Assembly (NCBI RefSeq): GCF_016019935.1
Contig: NZ_JAECMT010000002.1
Coordinates: forward strand, 434,001-498,000
Length of the DNA: 64,000 bases
Direction: 5' to 3'
Source: Paenibacillus sp. GSMTC-2017
GTDB lineage: Bacteria; Bacillota; Bacilli; Paenibacillales; Paenibacillaceae
Shown here: positions 17,458-26,263 of the stretch, piece after piece
How the letters are laid out: each line of letters begins with the position of its first letter
Position numbering within the stretch: the first letter of the stretch is position 1
Program-made: the position numbers and the translations under genes
Notes under the pieces: generated by a model
The model's database searches: none
What the model was told of the DNA's origin: nothing
Seen by the model: the letters and a program-made list of their open reading frames with translations, nothing else

Positions 17458-18491
17458 TAGCCTTGTCCTCCTTGCTCAGCATCTTCCGCATAAACATGCA
17501 GCATTGTAGATTCTGGTGTTGGAAACGGTGCTTTATCTCCATATGCAGTAGCATCGTCAAGCTCTTTGCGAATAGCCGCTTCTAATTCTGTTTCAAGCTC
17601 TTCGTTCCAAAGGCCACATTCAATCAAATATTGCTTGAACTTAGGGATACCGTCTTTTGAACGATGCAAGTCAACTTCTTCTTTTGTTCGATAAGCTAAA
17701 TCGTTGTCGGATGTGGAGTGTGGGGAAACCCGATACATCATCGCTTCGATCAGTGTAGGCCCTTCTCCTGACACCGCACGCTCACGAGCTTCCTTAACAA
17801 CTCGGAACACTTCAAGCGCATCATTACCATCAACCTGTAAGCCTGGGAAGCCATAACCAATAGCACGATCGGCAACTTTGCCGCCCAATTGCTTATGTAT
17901 AGGCACTGAAATAGAATATTGATTATTTTCACACATGAAAATAACTGGTAGTTTATGAACACCTGCGAAGTTGCAACCTTCATGGAAGTCTCCTTGATTG
18001 CTTGAACCTTCACCAAATGTTACAAAACTAACAAATGATTTTTTCTTCATCTTTGCTGCCAGTGCAATACCTACAGCGTGTGGAACTTGTGTTGTTACTG
18101 GACTTGAGCCTGTAACGATACGAAGCTTTTTTGAACCGAAATGACCCGGCATTTGTCGTCCGCCACTATTTGGGTCCTCTGCTTTTGCAAATACAGACAA
18201 CAACAAATCGCGGAGCGTCATTCCAACCGAAATGACAAAGCCATAGTCACGGTAGTATGGCAAAAAGTAATCATTATCGCGATCTAGAGCAAATGCTGCT
18301 GCAACTTGAGCCACTTCTTGTCCGATTCCGGATACGTGGAAGTTAATTTTGCCAGCACGCTGCAATAGCAACATTCTTTCGTCAAATTTTCTAGATTTCA
18401 CCATCGTTGCATACATCTCAATCGCTTGCTCATCGCTAAGCCCTAATTCGAGATGACGATGATTTTTTACATGTGTAGTCACTTTGGTCAT
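17457..18491 (-). CDS. bkdAA: Branched-chain 2-oxoacid dehydrogenase E1 alpha
   Basis: 344 residues. Binds thiamine diphosphate through the GxG...N motif, seen as FGEGSSNQGDFHEGCNFAG with CENNQYSISVP after it. The phosphorylation-loop region YRVSPHSTSDNDL is conserved. The ATG at 18491 follows AAGGAGG. It lies 100 bases after lpdV. Branched-chain preference is inferred from the LpdV-E1-E2 order and similarity to bkd rather than to pdh genes. Confidence 0.93.
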   Translation of the reverse strand: MTKVTTHVKNHRHLELGLSDEQAIEMYATMVKSRKFDERMLLLQRAGKINFHVSGIGQEVAQVAAAFALDRDNDYFLPYYRDYGFVISVGMTLRDLLLSVFAKAEDPNSGGRQMPGHFGSKKLRIVTGSSPVTTQVPHAVGIALAAKMKKKSFVSFVTFGEGSSNQGDFHEGCNFAGVHKLPVIFMCENNQYSISVPIHKQLGGKVADRAIGYGFPGLQVDGNDALEVFRVVKEARERAVSGEGPTLIEAMMYRVSPHSTSDNDLAYRTKEEVDLHRSKDGIPKFKQYLIECGLWNEELETELEAAIRKELDDATAYGDKAPFPTPESTMLHVYAEDAEQGGQG

Positions 18492-18590
18492 AAAGGTAGT
18501 CCTCCTTATTTGCCAGCTCTTATAACCTGGTACTAAGACCTCGTCTTACTCATTATAACCTCTTTTTAAGTAAAAGGAAATCCGACCTCT

Positions 18591-20018
18591 TTAAAAGGCA
18601 ATAGACTTCCCATCAACTGCGAGCATCGCTTCGCCTAACGCTTCAGCAAGTGTAGGATGAGGATGAATCATTGAACCTACTTCCCAAGGCGTTGCATTCA
18701 ACCACCCAGCTAAAGATGCTTCAGAAATCAAGTCGGTTGCATGTGGACCAATCATATGCACACCCAATATATCATCCGTCTTACGATCTACAATCACTTT
18801 TACGAAACCTTCCGCTTCACCCATAACTAAAGCTTTACCTATCGCTTGAAAAGGGACTTTACCAATCTTCACTTCATGTCCTCTCGTACGGGCACCATCT
18901 TCTGTTAATCCATACGAAGCTATTTCCGGACTTGAATAAATACACCTTGGAATTAGATGATGTGGTACTTGAGCTGTTTTAATACCACTAATATGATCAG
19001 CTGCTGCTAATCCTTCATGAGCTGCAGCGTGTGCTAGCTGAACTCCACCGATAGCATCTCCAATTGCATAGATATGAGGCTCAGTTGTCTGACCATTACC
19101 ATTTACTTCAATAAAGCCGTTGTTCGTTCTAATATCGGTATTCTCGAGTCCAATACCCTCTATGTTTGCAACTCGTCCAATTGATACAAGCAGTTTCTCT
19201 GAAGTTAAAGTAACTTCACCATCTGCCGTCGATGCTTTAATACTAATACCTTCTACATTAACAATGTAACTTTCAGTATTGAGTTGTACATTAGTCAATA
19301 TACGAACTCCTCTGCGACGAAGTTGCTTCGAAAGTTCAGCCGAAACTTCAGTATCCTCACCTGGCAACAATCGTGATCCTGTCTCAACAATTGTAACTTC
19401 AACGCCAAAGTCAGAAAGCATAGAAGCCCACTCAACACCTATAACTCCACCACCTACAATCAACATTGATGTAGGAAGCTCCTCCATTTGTAGTGCGTGG
19501 TCACTAGTCAATATATGTATGCCATCCGGCTCTAAACCTGTCAGTTCCCTTGGACGTGACCCAGTTGCAATAATTAAATTGGTTGATACAACGGAATCCA
19601 TCTCGCCGTCAGCAAGTTCAACTGCAAGTGATCCACTTTTAGGCGAAAAGATCGAAGGACCTATTACTCTGCCTCTACCATTAATAATTTCAATGCCATG
19701 TTTTTTCATCAAGCCTTTAAGACCTCTATGTAATTGTTCAACTGTACTTTCTTTACGCAATTGCACTTTGTTAAAGTCGAGTGAAATAGCACCATCTGCC
19801 ACATCGATGCCGTACACACTAGATTGTAGAAGTGTACGATATACTTCTGCACTTCGCAGGAGCGACTTGCTAGGAATACAACCTTTATGCAAACAAGTTC
19901 CTCCTAGCTTGTCCATCTCGATAAGCGCTACCTTCTTACCTGCTTGCGCTGCACGAATGGCTGCCGTATATCCGCCTGGACCGCCTCCAAGAACTGCTAC
20001 ATCTACCGTTATCGCCAT
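18591..20018 (-). CDS. lpdV: Dihydrolipoamide dehydrogenase (E3)
   Basis: 475 residues. FAD flavoprotein that reoxidises E2 lipoamide with NAD. The FAD fold VAVLGGGPGGYTAAIRAAQ, redox disulfide GGTCLHKGCIPSK, NAD fold LIVGGGVIGVEWASML, second FAD motif IYAIGDAIGG and the C-terminal catalytic HPHPTLAEALGEA are in order. It is the first gene of the bkd operon here. No bacterial -24/-12 (sigma-L) promoter was found upstream; a TATAAT lies about 35 bases before the start region. Confidence 0.95.
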   Translation of the reverse strand: MAITVDVAVLGGGPGGYTAAIRAAQAGKKVALIEMDKLGGTCLHKGCIPSKSLLRSAEVYRTLLQSSVYGIDVADGAISLDFNKVQLRKESTVEQLHRGLKGLMKKHGIEIINGRGRVIGPSIFSPKSGSLAVELADGEMDSVVSTNLIIATGSRPRELTGLEPDGIHILTSDHALQMEELPTSMLIVGGGVIGVEWASMLSDFGVEVTIVETGSRLLPGEDTEVSAELSKQLRRRGVRILTNVQLNTESYIVNVEGISIKASTADGEVTLTSEKLLVSIGRVANIEGIGLENTDIRTNNGFIEVNGNGQTTEPHIYAIGDAIGGVQLAHAAAHEGLAAADHISGIKTAQVPHHLIPRCIYSSPEIASYGLTEDGARTRGHEVKIGKVPFQAIGKALVMGEAEGFVKVIVDRKTDDILGVHMIGPHATDLISEASLAGWLNATPWEVGSMIHPHPTLAEALGEAMLAVDGKSIAF

Positions 20019-20153
20019 ACTCTCGCCTCCAATAATTACTACAATATATGATTATACCTTAATTTCATGCCCAGTCTATTATGTTCTAACCTAAATAAGC
20101 CGCAGTACTATTGTACTTGTTTTTGGTTCGTTTTTCACTTCCAACTTACAAAA

Positions 20154-20182
20154 TAGACACCTTACTCAGAAAAAGGTATGAT
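20154..20182 (+). promoter_or_regulatory. Sigma-A promoter for yqzF
   Basis: TAGACA, 17 bases, TATGAT: ten of twelve consensus positions, 65 bases ahead of the yqzF start. Confidence 0.6.
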
Positions 20183-20247
20183 AGAAAAAGCCAATCTGAA
20201 CGCACTAACGTAAGTATACCGCAACTGAATAAGGAGAAATCACATTA

Positions 20248-20541
20248 ATGAAACTTTTGATATCACGTTTTATTGCTATTTTATTCCTTGTCATCCCTGG
20301 TTTGATTGCTTGTTTCGGATTTTTGAAAATAAAAGATTCCCTATTCAATTATTTTTCCGAATTCGGAAATGATGCGATTACACCTAATTTTGAATGGCTA
20401 ACATTTATACTCGGGATTTTCATGTTTGCCGTAGGAGCAGGTTTCATCGGTGGCTGGATCTTCTTCCGAGATCGTAAACGTAATTATGTAGCTCCAAGAT
20501 TCAAAGAAAAGCGCCCTCGTCCGCCAAAGCCACAAGGCTAG
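20248..20541 (+). CDS. yqzF: YqzF/DUF2627 family membrane protein
   Basis: 97 residues, two hydrophobic helices (about 7-27 and 50-72), then FFRDRKRNYVAPRFKEK, the family hallmark, and a proline/lysine tail. Function unknown. B. subtilis carries the same gene beside its bkd operon. The ATG at 20248 follows AAGGAG. It is read away from lpdV and ends in a candidate terminator. Confidence 0.85.
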   Translation: MKLLISRFIAILFLVIPGLIACFGFLKIKDSLFNYFSEFGNDAITPNFEWLTFILGIFMFAVGAGFIGGWIFFRDRKRNYVAPRFKEKRPRPPKPQG

Positions 20542-20560
20542 CGTCGATGGCGCTTTTTTT
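20507..20560 (+). terminator. Candidate terminator of yqzF
   Basis: AAAAGCGCC (20507-20515) pairs with GGCGCTTTT (20549-20557) followed by more T. The loop is long and contains a second short hairpin; the left arm lies inside the coding region. Confidence 0.5.
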
Positions 20561-20670
20561 ACATTGCGTGTATACTCCCGTCCAAACATTACATTGTTTA
20601 TATATTGTTTTAATACCCATTTAATAGTTCAGCGTTACAATGTGACTAACAATATAAATGAGGTGAAAAC

Positions 20671-20835
20671 ATGAACATTGTATTCGATGTATTTGTTAAT
20701 GGAAAGATGACTGAAACGATTCGACCAAATAAGTCTCGACTTAGAGATTTGCAAATCTTTATTGCTGAGGAAGCAGCAAATCTTATACGCAAATACGGTA
20801 ATAACGTATATTTGAGCCGCAGAGTTGAATATTAA
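20671..20835 (+). CDS. Small hypothetical protein, 54 residues
   Basis: Starts MNIVFDVFVNGKMTETIRP and ends YGNNVYLSRRVEY. The ATG has GAGGTG seven bases upstream. It is soluble, with a short beta-like start and a helical middle (DLQIFIAEEAANLIRKYG). I do not recognise the family. The stop codon directly abuts that of the convergent lipoprotein gene with no base between. Its coding quality (good ribosome site, ordered composition) makes it credible despite its size. Confidence 0.55.
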   Translation: MNIVFDVFVNGKMTETIRPNKSRLRDLQIFIAEEAANLIRKYGNNVYLSRRVEY

Positions 20836-22026
20836 CTAATGTAGTGCATTCACATAACCATCCTGTGACGAATAATAGATGACCCCATCACCAATAACTG
20901 GTGAGGAAAGGATCGGAAACTTCCCGCCTTCATATCGCCACAGTTCCTTACCTGTATCGAGGTCCACAGCATAAAATGCATCTCTAGGATTAATTGTTTC
21001 TGTGTACGCAGTACCGAAATATACGATATTACCAGCGATTGACGGCGAGCCAAACACTCTAGTTTTCTCTACCTTAAAGTCAAAAACAAGCTTATTACTC
21101 GTTCGGTCAAATACATGTACAACATTAGCATCAGATGACCCAATAACAACAAATTTATCATTCACCGCAGCAGATGAGCCAAGCCAAGAACCACTTGGTG
21201 ACTGATAACTCCATAGCACCTCGCCTGTTTCTCCTTTAGTTCCATAAACAAATTGATCTCGTGATCCGTAATATAGTATTCCTTCTTTGTAAGCTAAACC
21301 ACCATGTAATAACCCGTGATTAATTGACCAAAGCTTTTTCCCCGACGACTGCTCTAGCGCTGTTACCGCCCCTGAAAATTCTGCAATAAAAACTTTATCC
21401 TCTGCAACAACTGCTTTCCCATGTACAGCTGATTCAGTATTAAAAGTCCACTTAATCTCCCCATTTATTCGATTCAACGCATAAAATGATTTACCTTCGG
21501 AACCTATATAAATCGTATCCTCCACGATAGCTGGAGAAGAAATATAATAATCCCAGTGATCACTAATAATTTGATTTGCCAAGCTATCATCTAATTTATT
21601 TTCCCAGATAACTGTGCCCGATGAAGCTTCCAGCGCATACATAGTTGAACTTCCATCCATAAAATAAACTGAATCGTTAACTACTGTAGCAGAAGAACGA
21701 ATTTTTCCATTCGCCTTAAATGTCCACTTTTTTGATCCGTCCGAAGTATTTATAGCGTAGAATGTTCCTTCTTCATCACCGATGTACAGCAAATTACCTG
21801 ATAGAACTGGCGAACTATTCGTCTTCTCATTCAGTTTAAATTTCCACTTCAATCCTGTAAGCTTTGGAAGACCACTTGCTTCAAATACGCCAGTGTTCTG
21901 AATGTCACCTCGATACTCGTTGCTTACCTCTCCTTCTTTCCCCTCATTACCTTTACTTCCATTCGAACAGCCTGCACCAATAACAACTAAAACCATAACG
22001 ATCATTACTGTCCAATAGTTTCTCAT
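20836..22026 (-). CDS. PQQ-type beta-propeller lipoprotein
   Basis: 396 residues. A lipoprotein signal with lipobox VIGAGC (Cys20) is followed by repeated propeller blades of the form Y-x-G-x-x-x-x-x-x-A-[IL]-[ND]-x2-[ST]-G-x3-W, seen for example as LYIGDEEGTFYAINTSDGSKKW and SVYFMDGSSTMYALEASSGTVIW-type units about 40 residues apart. Such BamB-like folds act as scaffolds or sensors outside the membrane; no catalytic site is evident. The ATG at 22026 follows GGAGGG. It lies 71 bases after the sigma-fusion gene and is probably co-transcribed. Confidence 0.82.
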   Translation of the reverse strand: MRNYWTVMIVMVLVVIGAGCSNGSKGNEGKEGEVSNEYRGDIQNTGVFEASGLPKLTGLKWKFKLNEKTNSSPVLSGNLLYIGDEEGTFYAINTSDGSKKWTFKANGKIRSSATVVNDSVYFMDGSSTMYALEASSGTVIWENKLDDSLANQIISDHWDYYISSPAIVEDTIYIGSEGKSFYALNRINGEIKWTFNTESAVHGKAVVAEDKVFIAEFSGAVTALEQSSGKKLWSINHGLLHGGLAYKEGILYYGSRDQFVYGTKGETGEVLWSYQSPSGSWLGSSAAVNDKFVVIGSSDANVVHVFDRTSNKLVFDFKVEKTRVFGSPSIAGNIVYFGTAYTETINPRDAFYAVDLDTGKELWRYEGGKFPILSSPVIGDGVIYYSSQDGYVNALH

Positions 22027-22097
22027 TTGTTTCCCTCCGACATCTTTTGTTAGGACTTTGCTCCTCACCTGTATAGATGCCAAAAGCATGAAACGTC

Positions 22098-23699
22098 TTA
22101 CAACAATTTTAACAACTCTTCCAATTTAACTATTCCTTGATGTTCCTGTGCTTGTGCCGCCTCCAAAAGAACGATTGCTTCTTCTTTTATTTCAGGTAAA
22201 TCTGGCTTTCCACCGTGAGGAAATGGAAATATTTTTTTTAGTTGCTGAAAAATAGTTACGACCTTTTCATACTCCTCAACTGCTTGACCTATTACTAGAT
22301 CTATTTGAACCGCATTAGGTTTTAACTGCTTGATCCGCTCCTTCATCTCTTTTAAAAACTGTGCAGCGAAATATCTGCTATTCGATGTACTCCATATCAT
22401 AAATGCATTTTCGAACGGCATAACTAAACCATTTTCGAAATGAGAAATCCAAGTGTCATAAGCTTCTAGCCCATAGGAGTACTTCCTGTTCCTCATTTCT
22501 TCTTTACCTTGTGAATGTTCGATAATAGATTTAATTGCCTCTTTATACGATCCAGACTCAGCGACAGACGAAACAGCTCCTAACGTCAGTACAAATAATT
22601 TGGAACTCCAGCCTAATCCTAATTCCTCATAAGGGATTGTTTTGGCATCGAATAACCCTATCATATGAAAGTGACGTTTCTTATCATCATAGCCATGAAT
22701 AAGTCCAAAATATTGGCTCCGAATGCCCCAAACGATAACAGGTTGACCCTTATCAAGAGCGTCTTGTACGAACCCATAAGCTTCAATAATTAAATCATTG
22801 GAGGGATAAACTTTCATTCCATCCCCTAAACTTCTTACAGAATATCCTAACCGATTAAGACCTTTTCGAAAAACAGAAGGCCAATGAAAAGAAGCAGTAG
22901 TAACTGAGTTTAGTCCGCTTCGTTTTATTTGTAATCTGAACGATAATCCTGTAAGTCCCATTATTTCCTCTATAGAAATGTTCGATTTATTCGTAAATTG
23001 AGTAGCGCACAGTACACATAACGCAAATGAATCCCAAATTTCTCCGAAATAAACATAATTAACTTCTAGCTTATTGTGTGTGTAAGTTATTCCTTGATTT
23101 GAACGATCCTTTAAATATCTTGTTAAATTTAAGTGGTAGTAAAGGGACTGTAGCTTACGTCGTGATCGCGAAATGGTTGTGTAAACATTGGTAGTAGTTG
23201 TGGACAGCAAGTGAGCTATTTCATTTGGACTATAGTCCATAAGTGAATGTGCTTCGAATATCGATCGTTCTTTCGTACTTAAGCTATACAGTAAGCGATG
23301 TAGCGTTTCAGTAGATTCTATTCGAAGAGCTGATTCTAAAGGACTTTCTTCAATTTCTTTCGAATAATTCCCATTCATATATGCAGAGAAAGGTTTTTCC
23401 TTCGCGTATGGTCCTCCACACCTCATCATCATCAATGCATGATTGCAAACGATTCGCTTTAACCAACTTAGAAACTTTTCCGATTGTTGCAGCGTTCCTA
23501 ATTGGAGAAAAGCCCGGATAAGAGATTCTTGAGCCGCATCCTCAGCCAGATGCATATCTTTTGTAATGGAATATGCCCATCCCAGCACTTTGTTTCGATG
23601 ACGGAAAACAAGTTCATTAAAGGCATCCCTCTCGCCAAATTGAACAAGTTGCACCAACTCATTATCCGAATATAAATGGCATTGAAGTGTAGCGCTCAA
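22098..23699 (-). CDS. ECF-sigma-like protein fused to a BtrH/papain-like domain
   Basis: 533 residues, about three times a normal ECF sigma factor. Residues about 12-90 form sigma region 2 (LVQFGERDAFNELVFRH, DAAQESLIRAFL, FLSWLKRIVCNHAL). Residues 133-185 form region 4 with the helix-turn-helix YSPNEIAHLLSTTTTNVYTTISRSRRKL. From about 205 a second domain begins: DSFALCVLCATQF (Cys228, Cys231), GQPVIVWGIRSQYFGLIHGYDD (His335) and YGLEAYDTWISHF. These resemble BtrH N-terminal/C39-like proteins. The start is TTG at 23699. No anti-sigma factor lies next to it. Function unknown. Confidence 0.7.
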   Translation of the reverse strand: MSATLQCHLYSDNELVQLVQFGERDAFNELVFRHRNKVLGWAYSITKDMHLAEDAAQESLIRAFLQLGTLQQSEKFLSWLKRIVCNHALMMMRCGGPYAKEKPFSAYMNGNYSKEIEESPLESALRIESTETLHRLLYSLSTKERSIFEAHSLMDYSPNEIAHLLSTTTTNVYTTISRSRRKLQSLYYHLNLTRYLKDRSNQGITYTHNKLEVNYVYFGEIWDSFALCVLCATQFTNKSNISIEEIMGLTGLSFRLQIKRSGLNSVTTASFHWPSVFRKGLNRLGYSVRSLGDGMKVYPSNDLIIEAYGFVQDALDKGQPVIVWGIRSQYFGLIHGYDDKKRHFHMIGLFDAKTIPYEELGLGWSSKLFVLTLGAVSSVAESGSYKEAIKSIIEHSQGKEEMRNRKYSYGLEAYDTWISHFENGLVMPFENAFMIWSTSNSRYFAAQFLKEMKERIKQLKPNAVQIDLVIGQAVEEYEKVVTIFQQLKKIFPFPHGGKPDLPEIKEEAIVLLEAAQAQEHQGIVKLEELLKLL

Positions 23700-23786
23700 C
23701 TAGACCCGCCCCTTTTTTACATCCTTTTCCAATCAATAAAAGCATATCATATCTGTTTTTTATTTAATATGTTAATGATTCTCGTT

Positions 23787-23819
23787 AATTGATACTTTTC
23801 AAAGGGATTAGTATCAATT
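23787..23819. terminator. Hairpin after the DUF4097 gene
   Basis: A 10-bp perfect stem AATTGATACT/AGTATCAATT with a 13-base loop directly after the stop codon at 23820. The T-rich tail is on the plus side, not the minus side, so its efficiency as a terminator for the minus-strand operon is uncertain. Confidence 0.4.
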
Positions 23820-24575
23820 TTATTTTATGACTATCGTTCCCGACTTACTTTTAACACTTAGATTTTTCTCACCAGCACCTATCATTCCACTTATCGATTT
23901 ATTTGTTTTTACTGTAGTTAAGAGATTAGCTAAGCTAACATTAGTGTCTCCTTTATTATTTTGTATTTCTACATTCAAACTGGATGGTGTTGTTAGAAAA
24001 TCCACTTGAACATCGCCTGTAACTGTTTCTATGGTAATGTGTCTATTATCATTTGCCCTCTTTAAAACAATTTCGCCATTTATTGAAGTAACGTTTAAAT
24101 CTGCTTTAACTTGATCCATTTTGATATAACCCATTTTATTATCAATACTTAGCTTCTCAGTTGCTAACGATTGAATAAGTAGATCACCATCTTTATTTAT
24201 AATGTCTACTTGATCCACTGTATCTTTTGGAATGAGGATTGAAATGGTTCCTTCCTTAGCAAACGTGAAAGCAGATAGGGCTCCGCCAATTTGTTTATGC
24301 TGTTCAATAGTCAATGTTTTGTCTCTATTTGCAACCACAACAGGAACTTTTGTCTTATCCTTCTGCTTACCAAACACGACTACATGTACTTTATTGTCTT
24401 TTGATTCCTTCACCTCAATATTCCATGAACCATTAGTAATTTCAATTTTTTGAACTTCTACTACTGGGAATTGTTCTTTTATCTCAAACTTTTTTGAACC
24501 TACTTGCGAAGTAATGTAGATAACTACTGACAGACAACATATAATGACTACTAGAATCCATTTATTTGATTTCAT
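23820..24575 (-). CDS. DUF4097-type beta-strand-repeat membrane-anchored protein
   Basis: 251 residues. One N-terminal membrane helix (WILVVIICCLSVVIYITSQV) then a long run of short beta strands with repeated INGDI/VTGDVQV-like turns (KDGDLLIQSL, INGEIVLKRA, VTGDVQVDFL, SKSGTIVIK), the DUF4097 pattern of a right-handed parallel beta solenoid. Family members often sit beside two-component or envelope-stress ABC systems. The ATG overlaps the permease stop as TAATG, so it is the third gene of an ABC operon. Confidence 0.75.
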   Translation of the reverse strand: MKSNKWILVVIICCLSVVIYITSQVGSKKFEIKEQFPVVEVQKIEITNGSWNIEVKESKDNKVHVVVFGKQKDKTKVPVVVANRDKTLTIEQHKQIGGALSAFTFAKEGTISILIPKDTVDQVDIINKDGDLLIQSLATEKLSIDNKMGYIKMDQVKADLNVTSINGEIVLKRANDNRHITIETVTGDVQVDFLTTPSSLNVEIQNNKGDTNVSLANLLTTVKTNKSISGMIGAGEKNLSVKSKSGTIVIK

Positions 24576-25279
24576 TACGCCACATCTATCCTATCAATTT
24601 TTCGATACGAAAGATAAGCAATGAATAAACCAAGAAAACATAAAACGGTTGGTATAGTCATAATGTCAAAAATAGAAACTGAACGACTACCATCCGAAAC
24701 CATTGCATTTAATAAAACGCCTATAATTACTGAACATGTGATAGTTGTCGCTGTAGACTTTTTGCGCATGCCGAAAAACAAAGCAATTAGACTTAAACCC
24801 GCTGTCATAGCTGATGCTATTAATATTGATGGAATGGTAATGAATAACACACTAATAGTTACAGGAGTTTCGAAAAATTTCACAATCGGGTTTAATAATA
24901 CCGTAAATAGTTCAATCGCTATGGTTGAAAGAGCCACACCGAAGAAACAGAAACCAAATATGATCATTAGTTTCGCTTGAATCACTTTTTTTCGTTGTAT
25001 CGGATATGTAAATAACTGCTGAATGGTTTTACTTTTATATTCTTCAATAATTAGTCTGGAAATAAGTATCCCTGAGAAAACAACAAAAGTAATACGAATA
25101 AAAATATTAACGAGTGACATAAAAGATGTAATATCTATAAACATAGGATCATGATGAGATTTTGACATTAGCGCCATCCCTGACACCATACCAAAAACAA
25201 TAATCATTGTAATTAAAGCCTTTACAACATAACCTGTTAGATTGGTTTTCTCAAATTCTAATTTGATTAATTTAAACAT
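24575..25279 (-). CDS. ABC-2 type transporter permease
   Basis: 234 residues with six predicted membrane helices and the ABC-2 layout of peptide-antibiotic transporters (KLEFEKTNLTGYV at the start, RLIIEEYKSKTIQQLFTYPIQRKKVI after helix 2). The ATG at 25279 has GGAGG nine bases upstream; the earlier ATG at 25294 lacks a site. It overlaps the end of the ATPase gene by eight bases. With the BcrA-like ATPase it probably exports or removes a membrane-active peptide; the substrate is unknown. Confidence 0.85.
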   Translation of the reverse strand: MFKLIKLEFEKTNLTGYVVKALITMIIVFGMVSGMALMSKSHHDPMFIDITSFMSLVNIFIRITFVVFSGILISRLIIEEYKSKTIQQLFTYPIQRKKVIQAKLMIIFGFCFFGVALSTIAIELFTVLLNPIVKFFETPVTISVLFITIPSILIASAMTAGLSLIALFFGMRKKSTATTITCSVIIGVLLNAMVSDGSRSVSIFDIMTIPTVLCFLGLFIAYLSYRKIDRIDVA

Positions 25280-26195
25280 GTTTTGAACCTCCATTAATAA
25301 TGTTAAGGAAATACTCTTCTAAATTAGATTTCTTCGTTTCAATACTGTTCACTACGATGTCGTTTAATACTAACGCTTTATTTATCGATGCTTGAGTCAC
25401 ATCTTGTTCGTAAATCCGTATCGTTTCTAAATCGATGAGTTGATGGTCTAGGATGTTTAAAGTATCTTTTAATACAACTGAAGCCAACTTGCTATTAGCC
25501 ACTTTTATTTCAATATAATGAACATTTTCTTTTCGTATATCAGCCATCTTAACTTCCTTTAATAAAGTTCCATCATTAATAATTCCAATTGTATCCGCAA
25601 TCGATTCAATCTCCGAAACAATATGACTAGATACTAATATCGTTAATCCGCACTCATTCTTTAACTTTAATAAAAGCATCCGAATATCTTTTATGCCTAC
25701 TGGATCTAAACCGTTAATTGGCTCATCCAAAATTAATACTTTAGGTTCAGTAATAATTGCTCTAGCTAATCCGAGACGTTGTTTCATTCCTAATGAAAAT
25801 TCATTTATTTTTTTATTTCCTACCCCTCTTAATCCTACAGTTTCTAACACCTCTTCAATTCGATTGGCACCTGAATAGCCAACATATTTACAATGTAGCT
25901 TTAAATTTTGAACTGCTGTAAGCCGTTCATAAAAAATTGGATATTCAATAATGCTGCCTACATTCTCTAAATACTGATAAGAATTACGAGTCACAGCTTG
26001 ATTGAGTATAAAGATTTGACCAGATGTTGGCTTCACCAAATTTAGAATCATTTTCATAATCGTTGTTTTTCCCGCACCATTTGGCCCTAAGAAGCCATAA
26101 ATTTCCCCTTTTTCGATTCGCATCGATACATTTGAAACAATTTCGATGCCTTTATACGTTTTTGATAATTGATTGATTTGGATCATTGTTTTCAT
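25272..26195 (-). CDS. ABC transporter ATP-binding protein, BcrA-like
   Basis: 307 residues. Walker A GPNGAGKTT near residue 38, signature FSLGMKQRLGLARA, Walker B VLILDEPINGLDPVG and the switch histidine in LVSSHIVSEIE. The C-terminal 90 residues are the extension typical of bacitracin/lantibiotic self-protection ATPases. The ATG at 26195 has AAAGGAG nine bases upstream. A candidate promoter overlapped by a LytTR-type direct repeat lies at 26264-26321, linking the operon to the regulator gene next to it. Confidence 0.9.
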   Translation of the reverse strand: MKTMIQINQLSKTYKGIEIVSNVSMRIEKGEIYGFLGPNGAGKTTIMKMILNLVKPTSGQIFILNQAVTRNSYQYLENVGSIIEYPIFYERLTAVQNLKLHCKYVGYSGANRIEEVLETVGLRGVGNKKINEFSLGMKQRLGLARAIITEPKVLILDEPINGLDPVGIKDIRMLLLKLKNECGLTILVSSHIVSEIESIADTIGIINDGTLLKEVKMADIRKENVHYIEIKVANSKLASVVLKDTLNILDHQLIDLETIRIYEQDVTQASINKALVLNDIVVNSIETKKSNLEEYFLNIINGGSKHV

Positions 26196-26263
26196 TATTG
26201 ATCGCTCCTTTTGTTAACAGGTGTGTTTATATGTTCTGGCTGTACCAAAAGCATATCCCTATT

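Noticed and set aside
19279..20094. A 271-codon plus-strand open frame.
   Set aside because: Exactly antisense to lpdV, whose full FAD/NAD motifs are on the minus strand; no ribosome site and Ser/Pro-rich shadow composition.
20019..20120. Possible sigma-L (-24/-12) promoter for the bkd operon, as in B. subtilis.
   Set aside because: No TGGCAC-N5-TTGCA-like element was found on the minus strand; only a TATAAT with a weak -35.
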